DNA from: an uncultured Duodenibacillus sp. | GTDB lineage: Bacteria > Pseudomonadota > Gammaproteobacteria > Burkholderiales > Burkholderiaceae_F | Reading direction: 5' to 3' | Assembly: GCA_944390715.1 (NCBI GenBank) | Contig: CALXQS010000016.1 | Coordinates: 1 to 45,528 of the forward strand | DNA: 45,528 bases | Shown: piece by piece, positions 28,406 to 37,385 of the stretch | Numbering within the stretch: position 1 is the first letter of the stretch | How the letters are laid out: each line of letters starts with the position of its first letter | Notes under the pieces: model-generated | Database searches by the model: none | Told to the model about the DNA's origin: nothing | The model's input: the letters and a program-made list of their open reading frames with translations, nothing else | Position numbers and translations under genes: made by a program

Positions 28406-29716
28406 ATGGACTTACTGTTCAACCCCATCATTCTGTCGGTATTGGTACTTTGCGTACTGTGCCTAGTCAAAGTCAACGTTCTTGTGGCCCTCATTCTTGC
28501 CGCCATCACTGCCGGATTAAGCGGCGGCATTGACATCGGCAAAACAATGACTCTTCTTGCGAGCGGATTTTCCGCCAACGCGACAACGGCTCTTTCCTAC
28601 ATTTTGCTCGGCACGTTTGCTGTAGCCATTGCACATACGGGGCTCATGCAGGTTTTGGTTTCCTGGCTGTCCAAAAATCTGGGCTCGCGTCCGGCTATTT
28701 TCTGCTTGGTTCTGGCATTCATTGCCTGCTTGTCGCAAAACGTCGTTCCGGTGCACATTGCCTTCATTCCGCTTCTGATTCCGCCGCTGCTTTACTTGAT
28801 GAATAAAATGCAGCTTGATCGCCGTGCCGTCGCCTGTTCTCTGAGCTTCGGCCTCAAGGCGCCATACATTACGTTTCCGATCGGCTTTGGTCTGATCTTT
28901 CAGGGCATCGTGGCCGACAGCATGACTCAAAGCGGAATGAAGACCACTGTTTCGGATGTTGCTTCGGTCAACTGGATTCTTGGCGCTTCCATGTTTGTGG
29001 GCCTGCTGATTGCAATCTTTGTTCTTTATCGTCGCCCGCGGCAATACGAAGATCGCCCGATCATCGGCATGGAGCAGAAAGTCCCGGAAATCCACAAATT
29101 GGAGCTCAAGCACTGGGCGACGCTGCTGGCCATCGTGCTGGCCGTTGTCGTGCAGCTCATCTGGCAGTCGCTGCCGCTGGCAGCTCTGATCGGCCTGATG
29201 GTGATGATTCTTGGCCGCGCGTTCTACTTTAAGGAGCTCGATGCGCACATCGCCAGCGGCATTTCCATGATGGGATTTATTGCCTTCGTGATGCTCATTG
29301 CCGGCGGCTATGCCGCCATCTTGAAGGAAACAGGCGCAGTCTCGACCTTGGTGCAAAGCGTCGTTCCATATCTGCACGCCAATAAAGTGCTGGCAGCGAC
29401 GATCATCACGGCAATCGGCCTGATTGTGACGATGGGCATCGGCACGTCCTTCGGCACCGTGCCGATTTTGGCCGTGATTTACGTGCCGCTGTGCTCGGCA
29501 GTAGGCTTCTCGCTTCCTGCGACCATCCTTTTGATGTCTGCTGCCGGCGCGCTGGGCGACGCCGGCTCTCCGGCTTCCGACACCACGCTGGGCCCCACGA
29601 GCGGCCTGAATGCTGACGGACAGCACGACCACATTTGGGATACCTGCGTTCCAACCTTCATTGCCTACAACATCCCGCTGATGATTGCCGGCATCGTCGG
29701 AGCCCAGTTCCTTTAA
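28406..29716 (+). CDS. Na+/H+ antiporter family protein
   Basis: 436 residues, about eleven to twelve membrane helices. The pattern of conserved glycine/serine motifs (GTSFGTVPILAVIYVPL; AAGALGDAGSPASDTTLGP near the C-terminus) is that of the YuiF/Na_H_antiporter group within the ion transporter superfamily. Members move sodium or organic anions, and substrate specificity cannot be decided. ATG 28406 has AAGG eight bases upstream. It stands alone and converges on rlmB. Confidence 0.85.
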   Translation: MDLLFNPIILSVLVLCVLCLVKVNVLVALILAAITAGLSGGIDIGKTMTLLASGFSANATTALSYILLGTFAVAIAHTGLMQVLVSWLSKNLGSRPAIFCLVLAFIACLSQNVVPVHIAFIPLLIPPLLYLMNKMQLDRRAVACSLSFGLKAPYITFPIGFGLIFQGIVADSMTQSGMKTTVSDVASVNWILGASMFVGLLIAIFVLYRRPRQYEDRPIIGMEQKVPEIHKLELKHWATLLAIVLAVVVQLIWQSLPLAALIGLMVMILGRAFYFKELDAHIASGISMMGFIAFVMLIAGGYAAILKETGAVSTLVQSVVPYLHANKVLAATIITAIGLIVTMGIGTSFGTVPILAVIYVPLCSAVGFSLPATILLMSAAGALGDAGSPASDTTLGPTSGLNADGQHDHIWDTCVPTFIAYNIPLMIAGIVGAQFL

Positions 29717-29751
29717 TCTGAAAGCTGCGCGCCCCGAGTCTCACAGGGGCG

Positions 29752-30492
29752 CTACAGCTTCGTGCGCTGTCTGACCGTCTCAAACAAGCACACGCCGCTT
29801 GCCACCGACACATTGAGACTGTCGACGGCGCCGAACATCGGAATTCGAGCCAGATCATCGCAGCGCTTGCGCGTGAGCTGACGCAGCCCTTCGCCTTCGG
29901 CGCCGAGCACCCAGGCAAACGCCCTCTTTTGATCAAAGTCGTAGATGCTCTTTTGAGCCTCTCCGGCCGTTCCGATCACGCAGACGCCCGCATCGCGAAG
30001 CTCGGCAATGCTTGCGGCCAAATTCGTCACCTGCACGACCGGCACCGTTTCCCAAGCACCCGCCGCAGCCTTGGCCGCTGCAGGAGAAAATGACGCAGAC
30101 CGATCCTTGGGCACGACGACGGCCTGCACGCCGGCCGCATCGGCCACGCGCAAACAAGCGCCGAAATTGCGCGGATCGGTCACGCCGTCAAGAATCAAAA
30201 GCAGCGTACGCTCGGTGATGTTGTCCATCAGCCAGTCGAAATCAACCGTCTGCTTGAGTTCATCGGCAAGCGCAACAATTCCTTGGTGCGGCACGTCGGG
30301 CGCCATGCCGTCGAGCCGCTTTTGATCGGCCTGCATGATCTTGACGCCGGCCTGCGCCAGACGATCCCGGCACTGCTGCATGCGCTTGTCGCGCCGTGAC
30401 GGATCGACATAAACCACGCGAATCGATTCAGGTTTTGTTTTAGCTCGGGCATTGACGGCATGAAAGCCCGCAAGAACGACTTGTTTGGACAT
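29752..30492 (-). CDS. rlmB: 23S rRNA (guanosine-2'-O)-methyltransferase RlmB
   Basis: SpoU-family (SPOUT) enzyme that methylates the 2'-O of G2251 in the peptidyltransferase P-loop of 23S rRNA. The 246 residues comprise an N-terminal L30e-like RNA-binding domain. The three SpoU motifs follow: LDGVTDPRNFGACLRVADA, WVLGAEGEGL and IPMFGAVDSLNVSVASGV. It lies downstream of rnr in the same direction after 154 bp, the classic rnr-rlmB pair. Confidence 0.96.
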   Translation of the reverse strand: MSKQVVLAGFHAVNARAKTKPESIRVVYVDPSRRDKRMQQCRDRLAQAGVKIMQADQKRLDGMAPDVPHQGIVALADELKQTVDFDWLMDNITERTLLLILDGVTDPRNFGACLRVADAAGVQAVVVPKDRSASFSPAAAKAAAGAWETVPVVQVTNLAASIAELRDAGVCVIGTAGEAQKSIYDFDQKRAFAWVLGAEGEGLRQLTRKRCDDLARIPMFGAVDSLNVSVASGVCLFETVRQRTKL

Positions 30493-30646
30493 CGGTATAT
30501 CTGTGTTGATTGCTGTTCATTTCCATCGATTGCCGGGCTGCGGCACAATCGAACCCCGGACAATCGAGCTAAGTGCGCGAGCCGTATTGTACTTTGTCAT
30601 AGCGCTCGTTGATTTTTCAGCAGAACCGACGCCGGCGCTTCTTTTG

Positions 30647-33025
30647 TCAGTCGGCATCCCAATCATCTTCCCAATCATCGTCGAAGAAGTTTCCCCAGCC
30701 GCCCTGCCAGTTGCGGCGTCTTACGGAGCTTTTGCGCACGCAGTAGAAGTCAACCATGCGCTTGGCCGTATTGACTTCGGCAACAGTCACCGTCAGCTCG
30801 TCGCCGACTCTGTAGAGCTTTCTGCTCTCTGAGCCAACAAAGCAGTTTCGATCCTCATCGTACTCGTAGTACTCATTGCCCAGCGTGCTGACATGCACGA
30901 AGCCTTCGACAAAGAGATTTTTGAGCACCACGAACACTCCTGCAGGCAAAACTGTCGTAATAACAGCAGAAAATTTCTTGCCGATGTAGCGCTGCAGATA
31001 TACAGCCTTAAACCAGCTTTCGATGTCACGCGAAGCAAAATCCGCACGACGCTCAGCCACCGAGCAGATCAGTCCAAGACGCCGCCAGATATCGAGCGCC
31101 GAATCTTTGCGCGGAACCTTCCGGCCCTTGGCGGCATCAGCCTTTCGCTGCGCCTCAAGCATGCGGACGGCAAAGTCTGAAGCGCGAATGGATGCTTCGT
31201 CGACGACGATTCTCGGCACGTATTTTGTTTTATTCAAAATAGCCTTGATCGAACGATGCACGAGCAGATCGGGATAGCGCCGAATGGGAGAAGTGAAGTG
31301 CGCATAGGCTTCGTAGTTCAAGCCGTAGTGGCCGATGTTCTCGGGACTGTAAACTGCCTGCTGCATGCTTCGAAGCAGCGCCGTGCGGATGGAATCTGCG
31401 TAAGGCTTGTCTTTAACAGCCTGCACGACGGCGTTGTAGTCCGATGCTGTCGGCCTGCCGGCACCGCCCAGACTGAGCTTGTAGCCCTTTAAAAGAGCGC
31501 GAAGCGAATTGAGCCGGTCGGCCGCAGGCTTGTCGTGCACGCGCATCAGGCATGCGGCTTTATGCCGAATCAAAAAGTCCGCTGCGCACGTATTTGCTGC
31601 CAGCATGCACTCCTCAATCAACCGATGAGCATCGTTGTGTTCGCGCTTGACGATAGCTGCGACCTCAAACGTGTTGGGCTCAAAGACGATCTGCGTTTCG
31701 CTCGATTCGAAATCCATGGCTCCGCGAATCTTTCTTGCCGCGGCAAACGCCTTGTACAAGGCGTAGAGCTCGGCAATATCCGTCAGAGATCCGCCGCGCT
31801 TGAGCAAATCGCCGTCATCGCCGTTTAGGGCGCTCCACACGCATGTATAGGTCAGTCTGGCTTTGGAATGAATGACTGCCGGATAGAACTGATAGGCCTG
31901 CACGCACCCATCAGAGCCCACCACCATGTCGCAGACCATGGTGCAGCGGTCGACGTTGGGATTGAGCGAACAAAGACCGTTGCTGAGCTTTTCAGGCAGC
32001 ATGGGAATGACAAAACCTGGAAAGTAGGCGCTCGTGGCGCGCGACTGAGCATCAACGTCAAGCGCACTTTGCTCGGTTACGTAGCGGCTCACGTCAGCAA
32101 TGGCAACCAGAAGCCTCCATGAGCCGTCGTGATTGCGTCTGCACCAGACCGCATCGTCAAAATCTTTGGCATCTTCCCCATCGATCGTCACAAAAGCAAT
32201 GTCGCGAAGATCGACTCTGTGCTCAAGTTCCTTTGCACTGTCGATTTCCTCGGGCAGCGCCTGAGCTTCGGCAAGAGCCTCGGAAGAAAATTCCGTCGGC
32301 AGGCCAAATCGTGAAGCGGCCGCAAGAATTTCTCCCAGCGGCGTTTCCTGATCTCCTAGAAAACGCACAAAGCGTCCCCTCAACTCGCCAGTGCATAGTC
32401 CTGGCTCGAGCAGCTTTTCTTCAAGCTGCACCTCAAAATATCTGCTGCTCAGTTCCTTTTTCAGGCCTTTTTCCTTCTGCTCCTTATCCAAAACAAGAGT
32501 CAACGGCACGTCAGGACAGCCTAGAATCCGAAGAGCCTTTAAAAATCCCCTCTCAATGCTGCAAACCAGTTTGCTGCGCGCCCGACGGACAAGGTAAACG
32601 CAGACATCTGCATCGTAGTACCTCGGCGCGCACCAAACCGTATCCCCCGGCAGACAATTAATTTCATCGAGCTCATCGTCAGCAAGAAGATTTCTGCGCT
32701 CTGAGCCGTCGAACGGCTCCAAGTACGGACGCCCTGTTTTGGAAAAGCCGACCACGCCCTTTTTCAAAGACAGCTTGGCCACATCGACTTGCAGGCCTCG
32801 GGGCGCTTTGGCTGCGATCTCATATTTGATCAACCCTTCGAGCAGCTCTTCGGCCCTATCTGCATCTAGATGCAAATCCCTGCACAAAGCCGCAACAGCC
32901 ACTGCTTTCGAAACAGGCAGCTTCTGCTCCGCCAGACATGCAGCAGCAGAACTTGTCAAAGGGTCTTCAAAAAAATTTATTTTTGCAAGCTCCTGCTGAT
33001 CAATTTTTTTTCTTTTCCTAGCCAT
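30647..33025 (-). CDS. rnr: Ribonuclease R
   Basis: 3'-5' exoribonuclease that degrades structured RNA, involved in rRNA and tmRNA-tagged mRNA decay. 792 residues. An N-terminal helix-turn-helix region is followed by two cold-shock domains. The RNB catalytic domain has TIDGEDAKDFDDAVW, with the metal-binding aspartates, at about residue 270; an S1 domain near 665-745 follows. Oddly the C-terminus is strongly acidic (FFDDDWEDDWDAD) rather than the lysine-rich tail of E. coli RNase R. ATG 33025 gives MARKRKKIDQQ; the frame runs through the tRNA-Leu antisense but is not coding there. Confidence 0.94.
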   Translation of the reverse strand: MARKRKKIDQQELAKINFFEDPLTSSAAACLAEQKLPVSKAVAVAALCRDLHLDADRAEELLEGLIKYEIAAKAPRGLQVDVAKLSLKKGVVGFSKTGRPYLEPFDGSERRNLLADDELDEINCLPGDTVWCAPRYYDADVCVYLVRRARSKLVCSIERGFLKALRILGCPDVPLTLVLDKEQKEKGLKKELSSRYFEVQLEEKLLEPGLCTGELRGRFVRFLGDQETPLGEILAAASRFGLPTEFSSEALAEAQALPEEIDSAKELEHRVDLRDIAFVTIDGEDAKDFDDAVWCRRNHDGSWRLLVAIADVSRYVTEQSALDVDAQSRATSAYFPGFVIPMLPEKLSNGLCSLNPNVDRCTMVCDMVVGSDGCVQAYQFYPAVIHSKARLTYTCVWSALNGDDGDLLKRGGSLTDIAELYALYKAFAAARKIRGAMDFESSETQIVFEPNTFEVAAIVKREHNDAHRLIEECMLAANTCAADFLIRHKAACLMRVHDKPAADRLNSLRALLKGYKLSLGGAGRPTASDYNAVVQAVKDKPYADSIRTALLRSMQQAVYSPENIGHYGLNYEAYAHFTSPIRRYPDLLVHRSIKAILNKTKYVPRIVVDEASIRASDFAVRMLEAQRKADAAKGRKVPRKDSALDIWRRLGLICSVAERRADFASRDIESWFKAVYLQRYIGKKFSAVITTVLPAGVFVVLKNLFVEGFVHVSTLGNEYYEYDEDRNCFVGSESRKLYRVGDELTVTVAEVNTAKRMVDFYCVRKSSVRRRNWQGGWGNFFDDDWEDDWDAD

Positions 33026-33059
33026 AACGAGATTATCGAAAGATGTTTTTTCAGAGGGG

Positions 33060-33088
33060 TTGACAATTTTTAAAAACTCATGAATAAT
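33060..33088 (+). promoter_or_regulatory. Promoter of tRNA-Leu
   Basis: Consensus TTGACA (33060-33065), 17 bp, AATAAT (33083-33088). The tRNA begins 20 bp downstream. Confidence 0.7.
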
Positions 33089-33107
33089 ACGCGTCTCGGA
33101 AGTTTTT

Positions 33108-33192
33108 GCCCAAGTGGCGAAATTGGTAGACGCACTGTGTTCAGGTCGCAGCGCCGAGAGGCATGCTGGTTCGAGTCCAGTCTTGGGCACCA
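33108..33192 (+). tRNA. tRNA-Leu(CAG), prophage attachment gene
   Basis: 85 nt with CCA. Acceptor GCCCAAG/CTTGGGC. Loop TTCAGGT gives anticodon CAG. A class II variable arm is present. The integrase gene begins about 150 bp downstream, reading away from it, so the tRNA 3' end is the likely integration site. Confidence 0.96.
33172..33192 (+). other. Probable attL core at the tRNA-Leu 3' end
   Basis: The T-arm, acceptor and CCA end of tRNA-Leu directly adjoin the prophage integrase, the usual arrangement for tyrosine integrases. The exact core cannot be set, as the second copy (attR) would lie beyond the window. I found no repeat of this end inside the window. Confidence 0.45.
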
Positions 33193-33206
33193 AAAACTTC
33201 AAGCAT

Positions 33207-33237
33207 ACCCTGACATACCTTGATTTGTCGGGGTTTT
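33207..33237 (+). terminator. Terminator after tRNA-Leu
   Basis: CCCTGACA ... TGTCGGGG stem (one T-G pair) followed by six T residues. Confidence 0.75.
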
Positions 33238-33338
33238 TTGCTATCTGGGGATCGCATATTTGGGTATATTTGCGCATAAAAGGTGGCTAAACGGTGGCTG
33301 TTCGAGTGGCTGCCACTCTCTCCCGACGAGGAACCCAA

Positions 33339-34406
33339 ATGGCTTTTATGCGGAAACTTCCCACAGGGAAATTTGCTGTTTACTGGAACGATTCGAACAA
33401 AACGCGACACCAGAAAAACTTTTCTTCGAAAGCAGAAGCAAAGCAACACCTTGCAATGCTTGAGCTTTCTCCTCAAAAGCGCCAGTCGACCATCACACTG
33501 GCGACCTTGATGGCCAACTATCGGGACACTGAGACCGTCAAGAAACGCGGATCCCGGTCTGAGACGCTGCGCATCAACGCGCTCATGCGCCGACCGTTCG
33601 CTTCAAAAGTTCTGGCCGACATCACGCCCAGCGACATTCAAGAGTTTATCGACTCTCGACTCCAAGAGCCAGGGCAAAGAAAAGGCACGACGATTTCAGC
33701 GGCCACCGTCATCAAGGAAGCCCACCTGCTGGGAACCATCTTTCACTTCGCCCAGCGTCAAGGATTGATCACCGACAATCTCTTCAAAGACATCCAACTC
33801 CCAAAAGAGCCCGAACATCGAGAAAGAATCGCCTCTGATGAGGACATTGAAAAAATCCTCATCTCGAGCGGCTGGGATGGCGAAAGCGTCCCCACCACCC
33901 AGCTGCAGCTCGTTGCGGCAGCTTTTCTTTTTGCATGCAAAACCGGCATGCGTGCCGGTGAGATCCTTGCCATTGAAGAATCCTGGATCGATGGGCGCGT
34001 CATTCACCTGCCCAAAGAGGCCACAAAGACCGAAAGCAAAACAGATGTGGCGCTTTCAAAGGAAGCGCTGAGAATTCTGGATCTCGTGCGACAGTCTGGC
34101 GGCGGTCGAGTGCTTTTCAGCAATTTGCCATCAAATATCCGTGACGCGCTTTGGAGAAAAATCCGAGATCGAGCTGGTCTCGGACCTGTTTTTGATTCAA
34201 AGGGAAGATTGATCAAGGAGGGTTTGAACTTTCATGACAGCCGCGCCACTTTTGCGACGTGGGCGGCCTCTCCTGATCCGAAGACAGGGGCTCCGCGCCT
34301 CGGCTTGCTTGCGCTTGCGAGGCAGACGGGCCACAAGAATTTGAAGATGCTCCAGCGATACTACCGAGCTTCTGCGAAGGATGTTGCGCTCATGCTTGAC
34401 GCATGA
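33339..34406 (+). CDS. Tyrosine-type phage integrase
   Basis: 355 residues. It catalyses site-specific integration and excision. Catalytic residues are visible: Arg205 (TGMRAGE), Lys near 230-234, His299 and Arg302 (HDSRATF), His332 (TGHKNL) and Tyr341 (QRYY). An N-terminal arm-binding region and a core-binding SAM-like domain (about 50-145) precede the catalytic domain. ATG 33339 is selected for its strong GAGGAA five bases upstream; a GTG at 33294 is in frame but has no such signal. The 3' end overlaps the AlpA-like gene by 17 bp, tail to tail. Confidence 0.93.
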   Translation: MAFMRKLPTGKFAVYWNDSNKTRHQKNFSSKAEAKQHLAMLELSPQKRQSTITLATLMANYRDTETVKKRGSRSETLRINALMRRPFASKVLADITPSDIQEFIDSRLQEPGQRKGTTISAATVIKEAHLLGTIFHFAQRQGLITDNLFKDIQLPKEPEHRERIASDEDIEKILISSGWDGESVPTTQLQLVAAAFLFACKTGMRAGEILAIEESWIDGRVIHLPKEATKTESKTDVALSKEALRILDLVRQSGGGRVLFSNLPSNIRDALWRKIRDRAGLGPVFDSKGRLIKEGLNFHDSRATFATWAASPDPKTGAPRLGLLALARQTGHKNLKMLQRYYRASAKDVALMLDA

Positions 34407-34680
34407 ACGGCGAGGTTTGAAAAGCAAGGCGGGATTGCTCTTCCCGCTTTTTTTGCACCCAGGCTTCGACATCTGAACGAAGGTACCTCCGATACCCTTT
34501 TTCCAGCAAGGGAACGGGCGCCGGAAAGCTCGGGTCTTCAAGGATCTGCCGAATGGCCGTTGAGTTCGGCGCATAGCCGAACATCAGCGCGATGTCGTTT
34601 GGGCTGACAAGCAGCTCTCCCTTTTTCAGTTCCTTGGCGACTTGCTTTGCCAGTTCTTTGATTTCACTTGCGCTCAACAT
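34390..34680 (-). CDS. AlpA/Xis-like small DNA-binding protein
   Basis: 96 residues. The central part (LLVSPNDIALMFGYAPNSTAIRQ) followed by KGYRRYLRSDVEAWVQKKRE fits the winged-helix fold of AlpA-like and excisionase-like proteins, in which a basic wing (YRRYLRSDV) touches DNA. Its position next to the integrase suggests it directs excision. It overlaps the preceding gene by 17 bp, with GAGGGGAAAG before the start. Confidence 0.75.
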   Translation of the reverse strand: MLSASEIKELAKQVAKELKKGELLVSPNDIALMFGYAPNSTAIRQILEDPSFPAPVPLLEKGYRRYLRSDVEAWVQKKREEQSRLAFQTSPFMRQA

Positions 34681-35317
34681 TTTCTTTCCCCTCTCTCTTT
34701 TTGATCAAAGCAGTGATGTGCGCCCGCAGGCACGCAATCGCTTCTTTTTGATAAATCTCAAACCGAGATCTCGGCTGACACAGCCCCATTCGTCTGGACA
34801 GACGAAATGCGAGATCTACCGTCTTCTTTTCAACTGCAACGCTGGACAGGCCCATGCCGGTGATTGCGTCCCGAATCAGCAGACTTGCGTTGAACTCGTC
34901 AACGAACCAGCCCGGATTTGTGCTCAAGCTTTCCTGAATGAAGTCTTCTGCAACCACAAGCGCCGACAGAATCAGCCTCAGTTGCTGGGCTGTGCAGACG
35001 TAGATCTGTCTCGGCTCACCCTTCTGAACCACCTCCATCAAAGCCCTTCCTGCAGACAAAAGAAGGTTGCCGGCATCATCCACAGCCTCCTGATTGAGCG
35101 TTTTTTTCCTGTGCATGATGCAAAAAAGCAGGCAGTTGAAAAGATCTTTGATGTCTATGAGTTCCTGCTTTGTGCACTGCCCGAGGTGAAGCCTCTCGTG
35201 GGCAATGAATTCGATCCTGCCCAGCCGGTCTTTGATGATTCGGACATCAAGCTGCTGCATTCCTGGGAGAGATGTCTTTTTCGGGCGATAGTGCTTTCTT
35301 GGAGGTTTGCTTTTCAT
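34664..35317 (-). CDS. Phage hypothetical protein
   Basis: 217 residues, no recognised domain. It starts with a basic segment (MKSKPPRKHYRPKK) and then is largely helical with several Cys/Met residues. No membrane helix or signal is seen. ATG 35317 is used; the frame extends to 35530, but the upstream part overlaps the methyltransferase gene. GAGAG lies seven bases upstream. Part of the leftward phage operon. Confidence 0.7.
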   Translation of the reverse strand: MKSKPPRKHYRPKKTSLPGMQQLDVRIIKDRLGRIEFIAHERLHLGQCTKQELIDIKDLFNCLLFCIMHRKKTLNQEAVDDAGNLLLSAGRALMEVVQKGEPRQIYVCTAQQLRLILSALVVAEDFIQESLSTNPGWFVDEFNASLLIRDAITGMGLSSVAVEKKTVDLAFRLSRRMGLCQPRSRFEIYQKEAIACLRAHITALIKKREGKENVERK

Positions 35318-35327
35318 GGAAATTCTC

Positions 35328-35870
35328 TCAATTGCCGGTGTCAAAAATCCCGAGCTGCTTTGACAACTCGGGATCTTTTTTCCATTCTCTGTAAGCGGGC
35401 TCCGGATCTTTCTGTTTGAAGAAAACCATCCAGAAGGTCTCGCCTTTCTTGCCCCCAGGTTTGCGGTTTCCAAATAGGGGGCGTTGTCCGAACACGGAAA
35501 GCACGACGTGAAGTGGAACTTGGTTGTCATTCCATTTGAAGATCAGTGTTCCTTCATGTCTCAGAACGCGCCAGCACTCGCGGAAACTGCGTTGCAAGAA
35601 GGCCAGAGGATCGCCTTCAGGTAGCACGCCGTAGGATTGGCGCATGTATGAGCGTTCGCCTGCGTATTTCAGGTGCGGCGGATCGAAGACGACCAGTGCA
35701 AAGGAGTCATCCGGAAAGGGAAGCTGCGTGACATCCATCTTCTGCTCGGGATGGACTTCGAGAATGCGCCCGTCGCACTGGACGTAGCTCTCATCACGGA
35801 TATCTCCGTAGAGAACGAAAGGCGGGTTGCTAGTATCGCCAAAGGCGACTTTTGCAACACCCCCTGTCAA
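35328..35870 (-). pseudogene. Phage class I SAM-dependent DNA methyltransferase, 5' end broken
   Basis: The frame encodes most of a small phage methyltransferase with motif IV VVFDPPH and ECWRVLRHEGTLIFKWND (about 55-115). Relatives begin with a motif like CCGSRMFWFDxxNP. Here CCKSRLWRY is in a different frame (35859-35833, then TAG) and DTSNPP follows in the main frame. The two would join exactly if GATAC had been present twice, so loss of one copy of a 5-bp tandem repeat is the likely cause. The first residues and start codon are also missing; the only in-frame start is TTG at 35870. Translation from that TTG would lack the SAM-binding loop. Confidence 0.65.
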
Positions 35871-36024
35871 TTATTTATTTTCAGGTGGTGCAATTATCCC
35901 GAGGAATACAACCCCTTTAGGGGCCTCACAAGTAGAGAAAAATCGGGGGCTTGCCCACCGTGATAATTCATAATCTGGGAGTACCTTCCAACGAGCACAT
36001 CAAAAAAAACAACCCGATACAGAA

Positions 36025-36055
36025 ACGCCCGCGCTAGCGGGCATTTCTAATAAAA
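36025..36055. terminator. Hairpin downstream of the cytosine methyltransferase gene
   Basis: GCCCGC-GCTA-GCGGGC with ATTTCTAAT on one side and GTTTCTG on the other. The T-runs are short, so it is a weak or partial terminator that may let the phage operon continue. Confidence 0.5.
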
Positions 36056-36068
36056 CAATCAATAGTGG

Positions 36069-37385
36069 TTATTTGTTTAATAAAAGATCAATTGCCTTCT
36101 TGACACGCGAATCGTCTTCAGGCATAGCCTTTATATTGACATCTTCGCACAAAAGAGACCGCAAAGTTTTACCATGTTTTTCTGTGAACAACGGCGGAAC
36201 AGCTTCACCTATCATTTCTCTAATACTTGTTACCCCATATTTTTTTAAAGTGTCTCCCCATCTAAAACTTCTTGGAAAAGTCTGTATGATTGCACACTCC
36301 AACGGGCTTAACAGTCTATTTTGCCATGGATGGATCGTTATATCACTACCAATATGCCCACTCGCAGTTGTAATTGTCGAAGCAGGGGCATCAGCTTTCA
36401 TTCGCCTATAACTACTCGTTTTAAACCCGCGAATCAATCTGTAGCTACCATCGTTCAACTTAACAATTGGGCGCATCAAAAGATGCCCGCAAGTCTCACA
36501 TACAACAGCTTCTTCATCTGATATATGTTTTCCACATGCTGGGCAAATATTATTTTCCCAAGCACTTCTCCCAGTGTATTTTGGGATCGCTGCAACCATC
36601 CTGTAACGATCTTCTGTCCATGCTGGTACTGTATGTAATCCTCTATATCCAGTTACTGATGCTAGTTCCTTAGATCTTGCATCCAATGGAGGCAATCCGC
36701 TTTTCTCCAATACTTCTGCAACCGTTTTAGGATGTTTAGAAAATTTTTTTGAAACAGAAGGAAACGGGGTCAACCTCCTCTCTTTGAGTAAAGACAGCGC
36801 CGGCAAATCTCTTCTAACAAAAGTTAAAAATGCCCTTTTACGCGATTGCGGTACTCCGAAATCACTCAAGTCAGATGTCATTGAAAAGACTTCATATTGA
36901 TCTTTCAACCATTCTATGAGCAATCTAGCCGCCGATATCGGCTTATGAGTTTCAGGATGGAAAACTTTTCTGGTTAAAAATGCAGGAACATTTTCAACCA
37001 CTATGAACCTTGGCTTCAATGCTACAGCAACATTAGCAATCACCGTCACCAATAAGTTTCTAGGATCTCTCGATCCTGCTTCTGGATCGTTATACGCACC
37101 TTTCCCAGGGCGAGCCGAGCTCATTCCTTGACAAGGCGGGCATGCGCATAACAAATCTGGACTCTGCTCTCCTGCTATATTCCTATAGCGCTCTACCACA
37201 AGAGGCCAAGTTTCCCTTAAATCACCCACAACACCTACTGCTTCTGGGTGATTTAACAAACATACATCCAATCGTCTCTGACAGAGCTCCGCCATGACAG
37301 AAAAACGAAAACCTGATTTTCTGAAACCAAGATCGCCAGCACCACAGTTTGAAAAGAGGCTAACGCCCCTATACAGGCGTGCCAT
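36069..37385 (-). CDS. DNA cytosine-5 methyltransferase with zinc ribbon
   Basis: 438 residues. It transfers methyl from SAM to cytosine C5 in DNA. Motifs: I FSNCGAGDLGF (11-21), IV CPPCQG with catalytic Cys85, VI ENV (131-133), VIII QSRKR (180-184), IX in RMKADAPASTITT (329-341), X in the LSPLECAIIQTFP region. Between VIII and IX, where target recognition lies, is a four-cysteine knuckle CPACG ... CETCG (Cys281, 284, 296, 299), unusual for a Dcm. The start overlaps the ATPase stop by 17 bp and has AGGGAG seven bases upstream, so the two are coupled. Base composition is lower in GC than phage neighbours. Its likely role is to mark self DNA for the adjacent nuclease-bearing ATPase (inference). 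Confidence 0.93.
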   Translation of the reverse strand: MARLYRGVSLFSNCGAGDLGFRKSGFRFSVMAELCQRRLDVCLLNHPEAVGVVGDLRETWPLVVERYRNIAGEQSPDLLCACPPCQGMSSARPGKGAYNDPEAGSRDPRNLLVTVIANVAVALKPRFIVVENVPAFLTRKVFHPETHKPISAARLLIEWLKDQYEVFSMTSDLSDFGVPQSRKRAFLTFVRRDLPALSLLKERRLTPFPSVSKKFSKHPKTVAEVLEKSGLPPLDARSKELASVTGYRGLHTVPAWTEDRYRMVAAIPKYTGRSAWENNICPACGKHISDEEAVVCETCGHLLMRPIVKLNDGSYRLIRGFKTSSYRRMKADAPASTITTASGHIGSDITIHPWQNRLLSPLECAIIQTFPRSFRWGDTLKKYGVTSIREMIGEAVPPLFTEKHGKTLRSLLCEDVNIKAMPEDDSRVKKAIDLLLNK

